Shown: in pieces, positions 43,018 through 52,720 of the stretch
Layout of the letters: every line of letters begins with the position of its first letter
Position numbering within the stretch: position 1 is the first letter of the stretch
Assembly (NCBI GenBank): GCA_964251665.1
Contig: CAXUKO010000028.1
Coordinates: forward strand, 1 to 57,174
Length of the DNA: 57,174 bases
DNA from: JBBQLG01 sp964251665
GTDB lineage: Bacteria; Bacteroidota; Bacteroidia; Cytophagales; Spirosomataceae
Reading direction: 5' to 3'
The notes under the pieces: model-generated
What the model was told of the DNA's origin: nothing
Databases searched by the model: none
What the model saw: only the letters and a program-made list of their open reading frames with translations
Translations under genes and position numbers: made by a program

Positions 43018-44307
43018 ATGATAGAAGAAATAACCTCCCGAAAAAAAAGCGCAAGAATTTTTGAATGGTTAAAGCTAATAACAATTACGGGATCTGCTCA
43101 GATAATCATACAACTTGTCGGAATTGTAAGCGGTATAATAGTTGTTCGATCTTTATCAACAGACGAGTATGCGTTATACACAATTGCAAATACAATGCTT
43201 GGAACAATGGTAATCTTAGCTGATGGAGGTATAACAACCGGAGTAATGTCTTTGAGTGCTAAGTCATGGCAAGATCGTGAAAAGCTTGGATCAATTTTGG
43301 CTAGTGGTTTATATTTGAGAAAAATATTTGCAATTATAACTCTAACATTTGCTGTTCCAGTATTATATTACTTTTTAAATCATCATGGAGCAAGTACTAT
43401 AATTGCTTTTCTTATTATTTGTTCATTAATAGTGTCATTCTATGCAAATCTATCAGGAAATTTATTAGAAATACTACCAAAATTAAATCAAAACATTGTC
43501 GCTTTACAAATCACTCAATTAACTAATAATTTTTTGAGACTTTTTCTTTTAAGTGTATTATTATTATTTTTACCATTATCTGTAATTGCAATCTTTGCTG
43601 GAGGGATTCCACAAATTATTACAAATAAAAAATTGAATGTAATCGCAAATACCTATGCAAACATATCATCAAAGCCAAATCCAATTATAATTAGGGAAAT
43701 TTTGAGAATTGTTAAATTAAGATTGCCTGATGCAATATACTACTGTTTATCAGGACAGATAACTATTTGGCTTATCTCAATATTTGGTAGTACTACATCT
43801 ATTGCAGATTTAGGAGCATTAAGCAGAATTTCAATGTTGTTTAATTTATTCAGTATTCTATTTGCTACTCTTGTTATTCCAAGGTATGCCCGCATCGCTG
43901 ATGATTTTCAAATTTTAAGAGTGCGCTCATTGCAAATTCTTATTTTATTATTATTCTTAACCTTTCTAATATTCATTATTACAAATGCTTTTACGAATCA
44001 AATTCTATTAGTTTTAGGTCAAAAATATATGCATCTTGGCGGCTCAGTACCATTAATGATCTTTGGTGGTAGTTTAAATTTAATTTCAGGTGTTCTATTT
44101 GGATTATGTACCAGTAGAGGTTGGATATTCAATCCTATATTATCAATCATTATAAATTTAATTGCTTCTTGTACTGGAATATTTTTCTTTAAAATACAAA
44201 TTTTAGAAGGCGTACTTCTTTTTAACATATATATCTGCTCTATTCAAGTACTCTCATATTTGTTTTTTTTGTACTTAAATTTAAGAAGGTTTACATATAA
44301 TATTTAA
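43018..44307 (+). CDS. Wzx-type oligosaccharide flippase
   Basis: This is a 429-residue MOP-superfamily membrane protein with about 12 to 13 hydrophobic helices and an N-terminal basic helix, EITSRKKSARIFEWLKL. Features such as GIVSGIIVVRSLSTDEYALY and the inter-helix loop with DADGGITTGVMSL-like sequence (here ADGGITTGVMSLS) are typical of polysaccharide flippases. It translocates the undecaprenyl-linked repeat unit to the periplasmic face for the Wzy-like protein. Length and topology are normal. Confidence 0.88.
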   Translation: MIEEITSRKKSARIFEWLKLITITGSAQIIIQLVGIVSGIIVVRSLSTDEYALYTIANTMLGTMVILADGGITTGVMSLSAKSWQDREKLGSILASGLYLRKIFAIITLTFAVPVLYYFLNHHGASTIIAFLIICSLIVSFYANLSGNLLEILPKLNQNIVALQITQLTNNFLRLFLLSVLLLFLPLSVIAIFAGGIPQIITNKKLNVIANTYANISSKPNPIIIREILRIVKLRLPDAIYYCLSGQITIWLISIFGSTTSIADLGALSRISMLFNLFSILFATLVIPRYARIADDFQILRVRSLQILILLLFLTFLIFIITNAFTNQILLVLGQKYMHLGGSVPLMIFGGSLNLISGVLFGLCTSRGWIFNPILSIIINLIASCTGIFFFKIQILEGVLLFNIYICSIQVLSYLFFLYLNLRRFTYNI

Positions 44308-44326
44308 ATGATAAGAACAATACATT

Positions 44327-45463
44327 ATGAGAATACTCTTTCTTTGTAATTCACTTGAAAAAGGGCGTGATGGAGTTGGTGACTATATTAGACTTTTAGC
44401 GCAAGGTTTGGCAAAAAGAGGCCACCATGTTACTTCCGTTTCAATAAGAGAAGAAAATATTTTAGATTTTTTTATTGAACAGCAATCTGTCGATGGTATA
44501 CAGCTATTTTTCCTTCGAATTTCTAAAAATTTACAGAATTCTAAATGTACCAAATATTTACAAGATTGGATAGCTTCTCATCCGACTGACTGGGTAAGTC
44601 TACAGTTTGTAAATTTTGGTTTCCAACGTTACGGCTTGCCATTATCATTATTTTTAATTATTAATCCTATACGCAAACAGCATAAATTACACATAATGTT
44701 CCATGAACTTTGGTGTGGTGTAGGCCCTAATCAGTCGAATAAAATTGTCATTTTAGGTTGGTTTCAACGAGTTTACATTCAGTTATTACATAAATTTTAT
44801 AATCCAAAATGGGTTTTTACAAACTCTCAGCTATCTAAAGAACTTTTAAAGAATATTAATATTGACGCTTTAATTGTTCCAGTGTTCAGTAATATTCTTA
44901 TTAATGATTTTGCTTTACCTCAAGTTTGGCATGACTTACTAATTACTACTCATCTTTCTGCCATAGAAAACTGTAAGAATGAATGGCTAACGCTTGGCTT
45001 CTTTGGCACAACATATTCTTTTTTAGACTTACAACAAATTTTAAATGATGCCTTGAAAGCTGCCAGCATTCTCAAACGAAAGCTTGCCATTATTGAAATT
45101 GGTTACAGTCGAAATCAATCTGTTCAAGATTTAGCATTGTCAATACCTAAAGCTTCTTTTTTTAAAACAGGTCTTCTTTCCTCTGCCTTAGTTAATCAGA
45201 CAATGACTTTAATTGATATAGGAGTAATAACCTCTCCTGCTAATTTACTCTCTAAAAGTGGTGCCGCAAATGCTTGGTTAGAACGAGGGATACCAGTCTT
45301 AATCGGCGCAAGTGATCTTACTTATAATTTCTCAACAATGGGAATACAGGGTATATTCCAGTCAAAATCGGTAGTCGACATTATTAATTGTTTTAACGCA
45401 AAAAACCAGTTTTTATTTAAAAACTCATTTATCGATACCCTCAATTCGTACGAGTTGTTGTAA
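44327..45463 (+). CDS. Putative GT-B glycosyltransferase
   Basis: This 378-residue protein has a GT4-like N-terminal half (MRILFLCNSLEKGRDGVGDYIRLLAQGLAKRGHHV) and a C-terminal Rossmann half with GFFGTTYSFLDL and a loop AWLERGIPVLIGASDL. The classic E-x7-E motif of GT4 is not visible, so it may be a divergent member. The bacterial GT-B fold is supported by the shape and length. It lies in the AT-rich block, 19 bp after the flippase gene. Function is inferred from context and fold. Confidence 0.7.
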   Translation: MRILFLCNSLEKGRDGVGDYIRLLAQGLAKRGHHVTSVSIREENILDFFIEQQSVDGIQLFFLRISKNLQNSKCTKYLQDWIASHPTDWVSLQFVNFGFQRYGLPLSLFLIINPIRKQHKLHIMFHELWCGVGPNQSNKIVILGWFQRVYIQLLHKFYNPKWVFTNSQLSKELLKNINIDALIVPVFSNILINDFALPQVWHDLLITTHLSAIENCKNEWLTLGFFGTTYSFLDLQQILNDALKAASILKRKLAIIEIGYSRNQSVQDLALSIPKASFFKTGLLSSALVNQTMTLIDIGVITSPANLLSKSGAANAWLERGIPVLIGASDLTYNFSTMGIQGIFQSKSVVDIINCFNAKNQFLFKNSFIDTLNSYELL

Positions 45464-45494
45464 TATTTTTATAATATTTTCAAACTATAGAATT

Positions 45495-46484
45495 ATGAAT
45501 GTTGCTTTTACTTTATGCTCTATTAATTATTTAGCTCATGCTAAAACGTTATATGACTCGTTTAAAAAATTTAATCCAGATTGGACTTTTTTCATTGGTC
45601 TAGTAGATAAGAATATTAGAAACATTGATCTAAGTATGATTGAATGCGAAATCATTGAAGTAAGTCAACTTGATATTGAAGGCTTCGATGAAATGTCTAT
45701 TCAATACTCTATTGTTGAACTTATAACCTCCGTTAAACCCTATTATTTTTCCTATCTTATCAAAACGAATCATCAAGCCAACAAATTTGTTTATTTCGAT
45801 CCAGATATTATGATTTTCAATCGTTTAGATGATTTAAATGAAAAATTAGATGTGTATGATATTATTCTAACTCCACATTTCACAACACCAATTGTTGATT
45901 ATCATTTCCCAACCGAAAAGCACGTTTTCCAAACCGGTGTTTTTAATTTAGGATTTCTCGCTATCAGAAGAACACCTAATTCACTTAAGATGATTAAGTG
46001 GTGGGAAAGCAAACTCAGAAATGAGTGTTATATCGATTTCTCCAGAGGCTTATTTGTTGATCAATTGTGGATGAATTTAGTGCCCGCTTATTTTGATAAC
46101 GTTTTGATAGATAAGTATTCAGGCTATAATATGGCTCATTGGAATTTACATGAACGTTTCCTTGATGAGCGGGATTGCGATTATTTTGTTAATGATGTCA
46201 AATTAGTATTTTTTCATTTCAGCCATTACAACCCTACTAAACCAGATTCAATTGCAGCATTTCATAATCGCTTTTCTTTTTCTAACAGACCTGACATAGT
46301 AAATATATTTGAATACTATCGCCAAACTTTGTTTAAGAATGGCTATTTAGATTTAAAACCAATCAAATCTTTTTATGATAATAACTCTAATAAAAAAACT
46401 TTAGTTAGAAATGTTAAAGGTTTTCTAAGAAGAAATGTCCCTCACAGTTTGAAATTAAAATTGAATGATATTCTTCAAAAGTAG
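45495..46484 (+). CDS. GT8-like glycosyltransferase
   Basis: This 329-residue GT-A protein starts with VAFTLCSINYLAHAKTLYDS, which is usual for GT8-type or sugar-nucleotide transferases of bacterial polysaccharide loci. The DxD-like motif YFDPDIMIFNRL (metal and UDP-sugar binding) and the acceptor-side FVDQLWMNLVPAYF follow, with HFSHYNPTKP near the C-terminal half. The start was chosen at ATG 45495. It adds a sugar to the lipid-linked intermediate; the donor is unknown. Confidence 0.82.
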   Translation: MNVAFTLCSINYLAHAKTLYDSFKKFNPDWTFFIGLVDKNIRNIDLSMIECEIIEVSQLDIEGFDEMSIQYSIVELITSVKPYYFSYLIKTNHQANKFVYFDPDIMIFNRLDDLNEKLDVYDIILTPHFTTPIVDYHFPTEKHVFQTGVFNLGFLAIRRTPNSLKMIKWWESKLRNECYIDFSRGLFVDQLWMNLVPAYFDNVLIDKYSGYNMAHWNLHERFLDERDCDYFVNDVKLVFFHFSHYNPTKPDSIAAFHNRFSFSNRPDIVNIFEYYRQTLFKNGYLDLKPIKSFYDNNSNKKTLVRNVKGFLRRNVPHSLKLKLNDILQK

Positions 46485-46514
46485 TTGTATTGAGTTTTCC
46501 ATTTATAATCAAAA

Positions 46515-47564
46515 ATGAATATACTACTTCTATCGCATAATTTTTATCCGTTTATCGGCGGTATAGAAGTTATATCTGAAGTTTTGGCAAATGCTTTTAC
46601 TAATGCAGGGCATGAAGTACGTGTGTTAACGTGGGCAACCGCTTTAGTTGATGATAAGACATTTCGGTATGTAGTTATCAGAAATCCTAATAAGCGAACT
46701 CTTTTTCGACAGCATGCCTGGGCTGACGTCGTCTTCGAAAACAATCCCTGTTTGCGACTCGCTTGGCCTGGTTTGTTTTTCGGGCGCCCTTCCGTAGTTG
46801 CTCTTCACACTTGGATCGCTAAACCCAGTGGTGCCATTGGTATTCAGGAACGGCTTAAGTTAGGTTGGTGGTTGAAGCGGGCCCGAAAGGTTATCGCCGT
46901 TAGTCAGGCACTAAGAGCCCGTTGCTGGCCGTTAGCAACGGTTATCGGCAATCCTTATCGGGTAGATGAGTTTAAAGTGATGCCTGCCGTTGCCAAAACC
47001 GACGACTTTGTTTTTCTGGGTCGCTTGGTTTCCGACAAGGGAGTGAATCTGGCGATTCAAGCTATTCATAGACTGAATGGGCAAAACCCGACTCTCGGCT
47101 CTTTGAGCGAAAATTTTTCGCTAACGATTATTGGCGATGGGCCTGAGCGCAAAAACCTGGAGCAACTGGTAACGGAGCTCAACCTGAGTAGTCAGATTAC
47201 GTTTACCGGCTCGCTTAGTGGCGAAGCGCTGGTGACTTGCCTGAATCGTCACCGGTTCATGCTGATTCCTTCCGTTTGGGAAGAACCCTTTGGTGTGGTG
47301 GCGCTTGAGGGTATGGCATGTGGGTGTCTTCCTATTGTTTCGGATGGAGGGGGATTGCCCGATGCCGTCGGTAATGCGGGCTTGACTTTTAATAGAGGTA
47401 ATGTAAAAGCGCTGGTTGACCGTATTCAAAATATTTTGGCTAACCCAGCCTTGGAACGACAGCTTCATCATGCTGCTCTTAGTCATCTGAAAGCGCATCA
47501 CCCCGATACGGTCGCACGGCAGTATTTGGAAATAATCGAGACAGCAGCAACGAACTTAAACTAA
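46515..47564 (+). CDS. GT4 glycosyltransferase (chimeric base composition)
   Basis: This is a 349-residue GT-B retaining transferase. The N-terminal LSHNFYPFIGGIEVISEVLA is the usual acceptor half, and DFVFLGRLVSDKGVNLAIQA begins the donor half. The E-x7-E motif EEPFGVVALEGMACGCLPIV is present. The first about 110 bases are AT-rich like the preceding block, then composition switches to the GC-rich style of the following genes, which suggests a recombination junction inside or just before the gene. Confidence 0.88.
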   Translation: MNILLLSHNFYPFIGGIEVISEVLANAFTNAGHEVRVLTWATALVDDKTFRYVVIRNPNKRTLFRQHAWADVVFENNPCLRLAWPGLFFGRPSVVALHTWIAKPSGAIGIQERLKLGWWLKRARKVIAVSQALRARCWPLATVIGNPYRVDEFKVMPAVAKTDDFVFLGRLVSDKGVNLAIQAIHRLNGQNPTLGSLSENFSLTIIGDGPERKNLEQLVTELNLSSQITFTGSLSGEALVTCLNRHRFMLIPSVWEEPFGVVALEGMACGCLPIVSDGGGLPDAVGNAGLTFNRGNVKALVDRIQNILANPALERQLHHAALSHLKAHHPDTVARQYLEIIETAATNLN

Positions 47565-47568
47565 CCCA

Positions 47569-48819
47569 ATGAAAGTACTCATTTCACATCCCTTCAGCAA
47601 CGAAAACAACCGGGCGGCTACCTATGGCCTTCTGGAAGGAAACCTATTGTCGGAATTCCACACCGCAATAGCTTCGTTCCCCGGAAGTCTGGTGGATCGG
47701 ATTAGTGCATTGGGACCACTTTCGGAAATTCGTCGCCGTCGTTTTAAGTCAGTTCTTCAGCCTCTCACCCGAACCTGGCCGTGGCTAGAAGTTGGTCGGC
47801 AATTAGCCAACAAGACAGGACTCCCCGGCCTGATTCGTCACGAGACAGGTCTCCTCTCCGTCGATGCTGTTTATCAGAACCTCGATAAGCGTGTAGCGAC
47901 GGGGCTACAGAAGGCTCGTCGGCGGGGGGCAACGGCTGTTTATGCGTATGAGGACGGAGCAGCCTATTCGTTTGCAGAAGCCAAGCGTCTTGATATGACG
48001 TGTTTGTACGATCTGCCTATTGGCTACTGGCGGGCAGCACGACTTCTTTTAGAACCCGAACGCGAGCGGTGGCCCGAATGGATACCGACGATGACTGGGT
48101 TTGCCGATTCGGCCGCCAAGCTTGCTCGCAAGGATGAAGAGCTGCGAATGGCCGATCGAATTTTTGTGGCCAGCCAATTTACGGCAACCACCCTTCAGGA
48201 TTTTCCGGGTCTCCTGGCACCGATCGACGTAATTCCTTATGGTTTTCCGGCGATAGGCAGGAAGAAAGACTACTCATCACCAAGCAATAATCGTCCGCTG
48301 AAGCTTTTGTTTGTCGGCCGTCTCGAACATCGGAAAGGAATTGCCAACCTATTTGCCGCCGTAGACGCAATTGGCCACCATGTCGAGCTGACCGTTGTTG
48401 GACACAAAGCCAGCGATAATTGTGCAGCGTTGAATACCGCCTTGGCCAGGCACCGCTGGATTCCGAGTTTGCCGCACGGCGAAGTACTTAAACTCATGCG
48501 AGAGCACGACATATTGGTATTTCCGTCCCTTTTCGAAGGATTTGGTTTAGTGATCACCGAGGCCATGTCGCAGGGCACGCCCGTCATAACGACGGAGCGA
48601 ACGGCGGGTCCCGATCTGATCGAGCATGACGTGAATGGCTGGTTAGTTAAAGCAGGATCGACCCGGGCCTTGCAGGCTGCCATAGAAGGCATTCTGGATC
48701 GGCCTGATGTAGTGGCCAAAGCGGGACGCGCAGCCATGAAAACTGCCGAGCGTAGACCCTGGTCCGTGTACGGGCGGGAGTTGGTAAAGGCTGTGGAGAG
48801 ACAGCATCAGTTAAGTTGA
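47569..48819 (+). CDS. GT4 glycosyltransferase
   Basis: This 416-residue GT-B enzyme has the N-terminal MKVLISHPFSNENNRAATYG and the donor-domain start LKLLFVGRLEHRKGIANLFA. The catalytic motif FEGFGLVITEAMSQGTPVI follows, with the E-x7-E pair. It begins 4 bp after the previous transferase. The sugar and linkage cannot be read. The composition is GC-rich like the flanking chromosome. Confidence 0.88.
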   Translation: MKVLISHPFSNENNRAATYGLLEGNLLSEFHTAIASFPGSLVDRISALGPLSEIRRRRFKSVLQPLTRTWPWLEVGRQLANKTGLPGLIRHETGLLSVDAVYQNLDKRVATGLQKARRRGATAVYAYEDGAAYSFAEAKRLDMTCLYDLPIGYWRAARLLLEPERERWPEWIPTMTGFADSAAKLARKDEELRMADRIFVASQFTATTLQDFPGLLAPIDVIPYGFPAIGRKKDYSSPSNNRPLKLLFVGRLEHRKGIANLFAAVDAIGHHVELTVVGHKASDNCAALNTALARHRWIPSLPHGEVLKLMREHDILVFPSLFEGFGLVITEAMSQGTPVITTERTAGPDLIEHDVNGWLVKAGSTRALQAAIEGILDRPDVVAKAGRAAMKTAERRPWSVYGRELVKAVERQHQLS

Positions 48820-48858
48820 TCTCTTAGAAAGCAAATCGATTCTTAAAAGCTCACGCGT

Positions 48859-50223
48859 ATGAATTCAGTTAATAACCCAACAGCCGTACTGGAAACTCAA
48901 TCCAGCAAGCAACCGCTAATCTCACAGCGGTTAAATCTGGCTGTAACCGATCCTAATCGACGACTGAAACAGGGCATTTGGGCATACTTCATCTTACTGA
49001 TCTTCGAAGGGGCACTACGGAAATGGTTCTTACCGGGTCTGGCTACTCCCCTACTCATTGTTCGTGACCCCATTGCGATTTGGCTCATTTTCGTGACCTG
49101 GAAACGCGGTCTGCTTCCGTTCAACCTGTATATGATTGGCATCATGCTTATTGGCGTGATCGGTATCTATACGGCTACCCTATTAGGCCACGGTAGCCTT
49201 ATAGTTGCTCTATATGGAGCGCGCATCCTGCTGTTCCACTTCCCACTGATATTTGTTATCGGCCGTATTTTCAACCGGGACGACGTCGTCAAGATGGGCA
49301 TTGCCACGTTATGGATCACGATTCCCATGACGATCCTGATTGCGCTCCAATTCTACAACCCTCAATCGGCCTGGGTGAACCGCGGTGTTGGTGGCGACAT
49401 GGAAGGTGCCGGATTTAATGGTGGTGCGCTTGGTTTTTTTCGGCCACCGGGTACTTTTTCATTCACTAATGGTAACAGCATTTTTTACGGTTTTGCCGCC
49501 AGTTTTATCTTTTACTTCTGGCTCAACACTAAAGACGTGAACCGCCTAACACTCATTGTGTCTACGGCAGGACTGCTGGCGGCTATTCCGCTATCAATCA
49601 GTCGCAATTTATTTTTCCAAGTGATGATATCTGCCGTCTTTGCTGTTATTGCGGCCCTGCGTAAACCTAAGTACCTGGCAGGCGTGTTTGTGGCGGGCAT
49701 TGGAATGTTACTTACCCTGGCCGTCTTAAGCCAAACCTCCTTTTTTCAAACAGCAACCGAAGCATTTGCCACCCGATTTACCAATGCCAGTGAGGATGAA
49801 GGCGGCCTGAAAGGCGCGTTAGTCGATCGATACCTGGGCGATCTCATTAAAGCCGTTACGCCACCACCCGGAATGCCCTACTTCGGTTATGGCCTGGGTA
49901 TGGGCACCAATGCGGGAAGTATGCTTCTGACGGGTAAAACCGACTTCCTGATTGCGGAAGGCGAGTGGGGGCGGTTAATCGGCGAATTGGGTCTGCAAAT
50001 GGGCCTTATGGTGATTTTGATTCGTATAAGCTTAACGGTCCAGATTGGACTTTTCAGCTACCGTAGATTAGCTCAGGGTGACTTACTTCCCTGGCTGCTA
50101 TTTAGCTTTGGGCTGCTGACTATCCTACAGTCTCAATGGGCTCAACCAACCGCCCTGGGCTTTAGTACATTGATTGCAGGTCTTTTGCTGGCCTCTTTCC
50201 AATCACCCGATCAAGCTGTTTAA
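48859..50223 (+). CDS. Wzy/O-antigen-ligase-like membrane protein
   Basis: This is a 454-residue integral membrane protein with about 11 to 12 helices and a large periplasmic loop at about residues 295-355 (FATRFTNASEDEGG to MLLTGKTDF). This is the layout of Wzy polymerases and WaaL ligases. Features such as YFGYGLGMGTNAGSML (after the loop) and an Arg-rich region before it fit the family. It would polymerise repeat units at the periplasmic face. Polymerase versus ligase cannot be decided by eye. Confidence 0.82.
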   Translation: MNSVNNPTAVLETQSSKQPLISQRLNLAVTDPNRRLKQGIWAYFILLIFEGALRKWFLPGLATPLLIVRDPIAIWLIFVTWKRGLLPFNLYMIGIMLIGVIGIYTATLLGHGSLIVALYGARILLFHFPLIFVIGRIFNRDDVVKMGIATLWITIPMTILIALQFYNPQSAWVNRGVGGDMEGAGFNGGALGFFRPPGTFSFTNGNSIFYGFAASFIFYFWLNTKDVNRLTLIVSTAGLLAAIPLSISRNLFFQVMISAVFAVIAALRKPKYLAGVFVAGIGMLLTLAVLSQTSFFQTATEAFATRFTNASEDEGGLKGALVDRYLGDLIKAVTPPPGMPYFGYGLGMGTNAGSMLLTGKTDFLIAEGEWGRLIGELGLQMGLMVILIRISLTVQIGLFSYRRLAQGDLLPWLLFSFGLLTILQSQWAQPTALGFSTLIAGLLLASFQSPDQAV

Positions 50224-50294
50224 CAACCGGACGAATTGCCGGGTGCCAACGCCAGGACATACACAAACAAATACCTTATAGCTGTAGCCTGATT

Positions 50295-51470
50295 GTGAAT
50301 ATAGTCTTCTTTGCTCATCCCACGTTTATTGGCCATCAGAGCATGCCTCGCTTTGCGCGAATGCTGGCGGATGGTATGATAGCCCGTGGGCACAGCGCAA
50401 CGATATGGGCACCACAGTCCCGGTTTTCCAGCCTTGCCTCATCGGGTGCAGCCCGCAAATGGTTAGGTTACATCGATCAGTATATCTTGTTCCCCGGCGA
50501 AGTACGGAGCCGCGTAAATGATTGCCCGTCCGATACGCTTTTCGTTTTTACCGATCAGGCTTTAGGCCCCTGGGTTCCCTTGGTTGCTCACCGGCCCCAC
50601 GTCATTCACTGCCACGATTTCCTGGCACAACGCTCGGCACTGGGTGAGATTCCCGAAAACACCACGGGTTGGACCGGACGTCAGTACCAGGATTTTATAT
50701 ACCGTGGTTATTCGCGGGGAAAACATTTTATTTCGGTCTCCCAAAAAACCAGTGAAGACCTACACCGCTTTTTACCAGCGGCACCGGCCTGCTCTAAGGT
50801 CGTCTACAATGGCCTAAACCAGCCTTTTGCTCCACAAAACACCACTGAAGCCAGACGTAAGCTCAGTTCCCGAATGGGACTGGATCTGGCTGCGGGTTAC
50901 CTGCTTCATGTGGGGGGGAACAACTTTTATAAAAATCGGACGGGAGTTATCGAACTCTATAACGCCTGGCGCTCAACGGGCGGGAACAGTCTCCCACTCC
51001 TCCTAATTGGGGATGCCCCCAATCAATCCCTGCTCAATACGCATGCCCAATCTTCCTTCAAGGCAGATATTCACTTTCAGACGGGCATCGAAGATGAGTT
51101 TGTACAGGTAGCGTATGCTGGTGCGTCAGTCTTTCTCTTTCCCTCATTGGCTGAGGGGTTTGGTTGGCCAATTGCCGAGGCTATGGCCTCCGGATGCCCT
51201 GTCATCACAACGAACGAATCGCCCATGACCGAGGTAGCGGGTGATGCGGGAATTTTGATTCCTCGTCGTCCAATAAATGAAGCGGGAGCAGCCGAATGGG
51301 CTGCTGAAGGGGCTCATACCATCAGCAAAATTATTGGCTTAACTCCCCACGAGCGTCTGACGCTCGTGGAAGCAGGCTTGAAAAATGCAAAACGGTTCGA
51401 TGCGGGTCTGGCTCTGAATCAAATCGAAACGATTTATCAAACCATCTTCAGCACACAGAAAAACTCATGA
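50295..51470 (+). CDS. GT4 glycosyltransferase
   Basis: This 391-residue GT-B transferase starts at a GTG (50295) and has the N-terminal NIVFFAHPTFIGHQSMPRFA. The donor-half motif YLLHVGGNNFYKNRTGVIEL and the E-x7-E motif EGFGWPIAEAMASGCPVIT are clear. Its stop overlaps the next ATG (ATGA), so translation is coupled. The sugar is unknown. Confidence 0.88.
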   Translation: MNIVFFAHPTFIGHQSMPRFARMLADGMIARGHSATIWAPQSRFSSLASSGAARKWLGYIDQYILFPGEVRSRVNDCPSDTLFVFTDQALGPWVPLVAHRPHVIHCHDFLAQRSALGEIPENTTGWTGRQYQDFIYRGYSRGKHFISVSQKTSEDLHRFLPAAPACSKVVYNGLNQPFAPQNTTEARRKLSSRMGLDLAAGYLLHVGGNNFYKNRTGVIELYNAWRSTGGNSLPLLLIGDAPNQSLLNTHAQSSFKADIHFQTGIEDEFVQVAYAGASVFLFPSLAEGFGWPIAEAMASGCPVITTNESPMTEVAGDAGILIPRRPINEAGAAEWAAEGAHTISKIIGLTPHERLTLVEAGLKNAKRFDAGLALNQIETIYQTIFSTQKNS

Positions 51471-52720
51471 AGATACTCCACGTCGTTCCCGAAATGGACC
51501 CTAAAATGGGTGGTGTCTGCCAGGCAGTACGAACCATAATTACCGGCCTTACCGAAACGGGCGTTCACAATGAGGTTGTTAGTCTGGATGCGCCAGAAGC
51601 TGCTTTTCTGGGTGACGACTCATTTACAACCCATGCGATGGGCCCCGGCGAAGGCCCCTGGTCTCACAGCGCTAAACTGGTTCCGTGGCTTGTTGAAAAT
51701 GCGCCCGAGTTTGATGTCATCATCGTTCACGGTCTGTGGCTTTTCTACGGATACGCCGTTCGGAAAGCAATGCAAACGCTAAAACAGCAGCGTCCGGCTG
51801 GCTCTATACCCAAGTTATTTGTCATGCCCCACGGCATGCTGGACCCTTACTTCCAGCGAGCCACGGGACGCAAGCTGAAGGCCCTCCGGAATTATATGTA
51901 CTGGAAGCTGGTCGAAGGCAAGCTAATCAACGAGGCCGATGGCCTACTTTTTACCTGCGAGGAAGAGTGTCGGTTGGCGCGTGAGCCGTTTAGTCCCTAT
52001 CGCCCGAAAAAGGAGTTGGTTGTTGGCCTGGGCGTTGAAGCCCCCCCCGTCTACACTGATGCTATGCGGAATGCTTTTCTGGCGAAATGTCCCGAGCTCA
52101 ACGGTCAACCGTTTTTGCTGTTCCTAAGCCGTATCCACGAGAAAAAAGGCGTCGACCTGCTGGTTAATGCCTATGCCCAACTAGTTAACGCAGCCGCAAC
52201 GACGGGCGTGCTGGAACCCGCCACCACTGGAGAAGACGGTAATTTAGGCTCCTTCGGCGATACGCCTTTACCCAGGCTGGTGATAGCTGGCCCCGGTCTC
52301 GATACGGCCTATGGCCAGAATATCCAGCAGTCAGCAGCCAATGTATCAGATAAACAGGCAGCAGTCGTCTTCCCCGGCATGCTCACGGGCGATGCAAAAT
52401 GGGGGGCTTTCTACCTATGTGAAGCCTTCGTACTGCCCAGCCATCAGGAAAACTTCGGCATCGCCATAGTGGAAGCCCTCGCGTGCGGCAAACCAGTCCT
52501 GATCTCAAACCAGGTAAATATCTGGCGGGAAATTGAGCAAGGCGGAGGTGGCCTTGTAACAGATGATACGCCCAACGGTACCCAGCAAGCACTGGACTTC
52601 TGGACGGCATTACCTGCCACTGAAAAAGCTTGCATGGGCCGAAAAGCGCAGCAGTCTTTCCTAAACGATTTTGCCGTGCCCAGGGCAGCTAACAGACTAT
52701 TAAACGCACTCAGTAAGTAA
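51467..52720 (+). CDS. GT4 glycosyltransferase
   Basis: This 417-residue GT-B enzyme has the N-terminal MKILHVVPEMDPKMGGVCQA, the acceptor-side VMPHGMLDPYF, and the donor half with LLFLSRIHEKKGVDLLVNAY. The E-x7-E motif ENFGIAIVEALACGKPVLI follows. It overlaps the preceding gene by 4 bp (ATGA) and its stop codon (TAA) shares its last base with the next ATG. It is tightly coupled within the operon. Confidence 0.9.
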   Translation: MKILHVVPEMDPKMGGVCQAVRTIITGLTETGVHNEVVSLDAPEAAFLGDDSFTTHAMGPGEGPWSHSAKLVPWLVENAPEFDVIIVHGLWLFYGYAVRKAMQTLKQQRPAGSIPKLFVMPHGMLDPYFQRATGRKLKALRNYMYWKLVEGKLINEADGLLFTCEEECRLAREPFSPYRPKKELVVGLGVEAPPVYTDAMRNAFLAKCPELNGQPFLLFLSRIHEKKGVDLLVNAYAQLVNAAATTGVLEPATTGEDGNLGSFGDTPLPRLVIAGPGLDTAYGQNIQQSAANVSDKQAAVVFPGMLTGDAKWGAFYLCEAFVLPSHQENFGIAIVEALACGKPVLISNQVNIWREIEQGGGGLVTDDTPNGTQQALDFWTALPATEKACMGRKAQQSFLNDFAVPRAANRLLNALSK

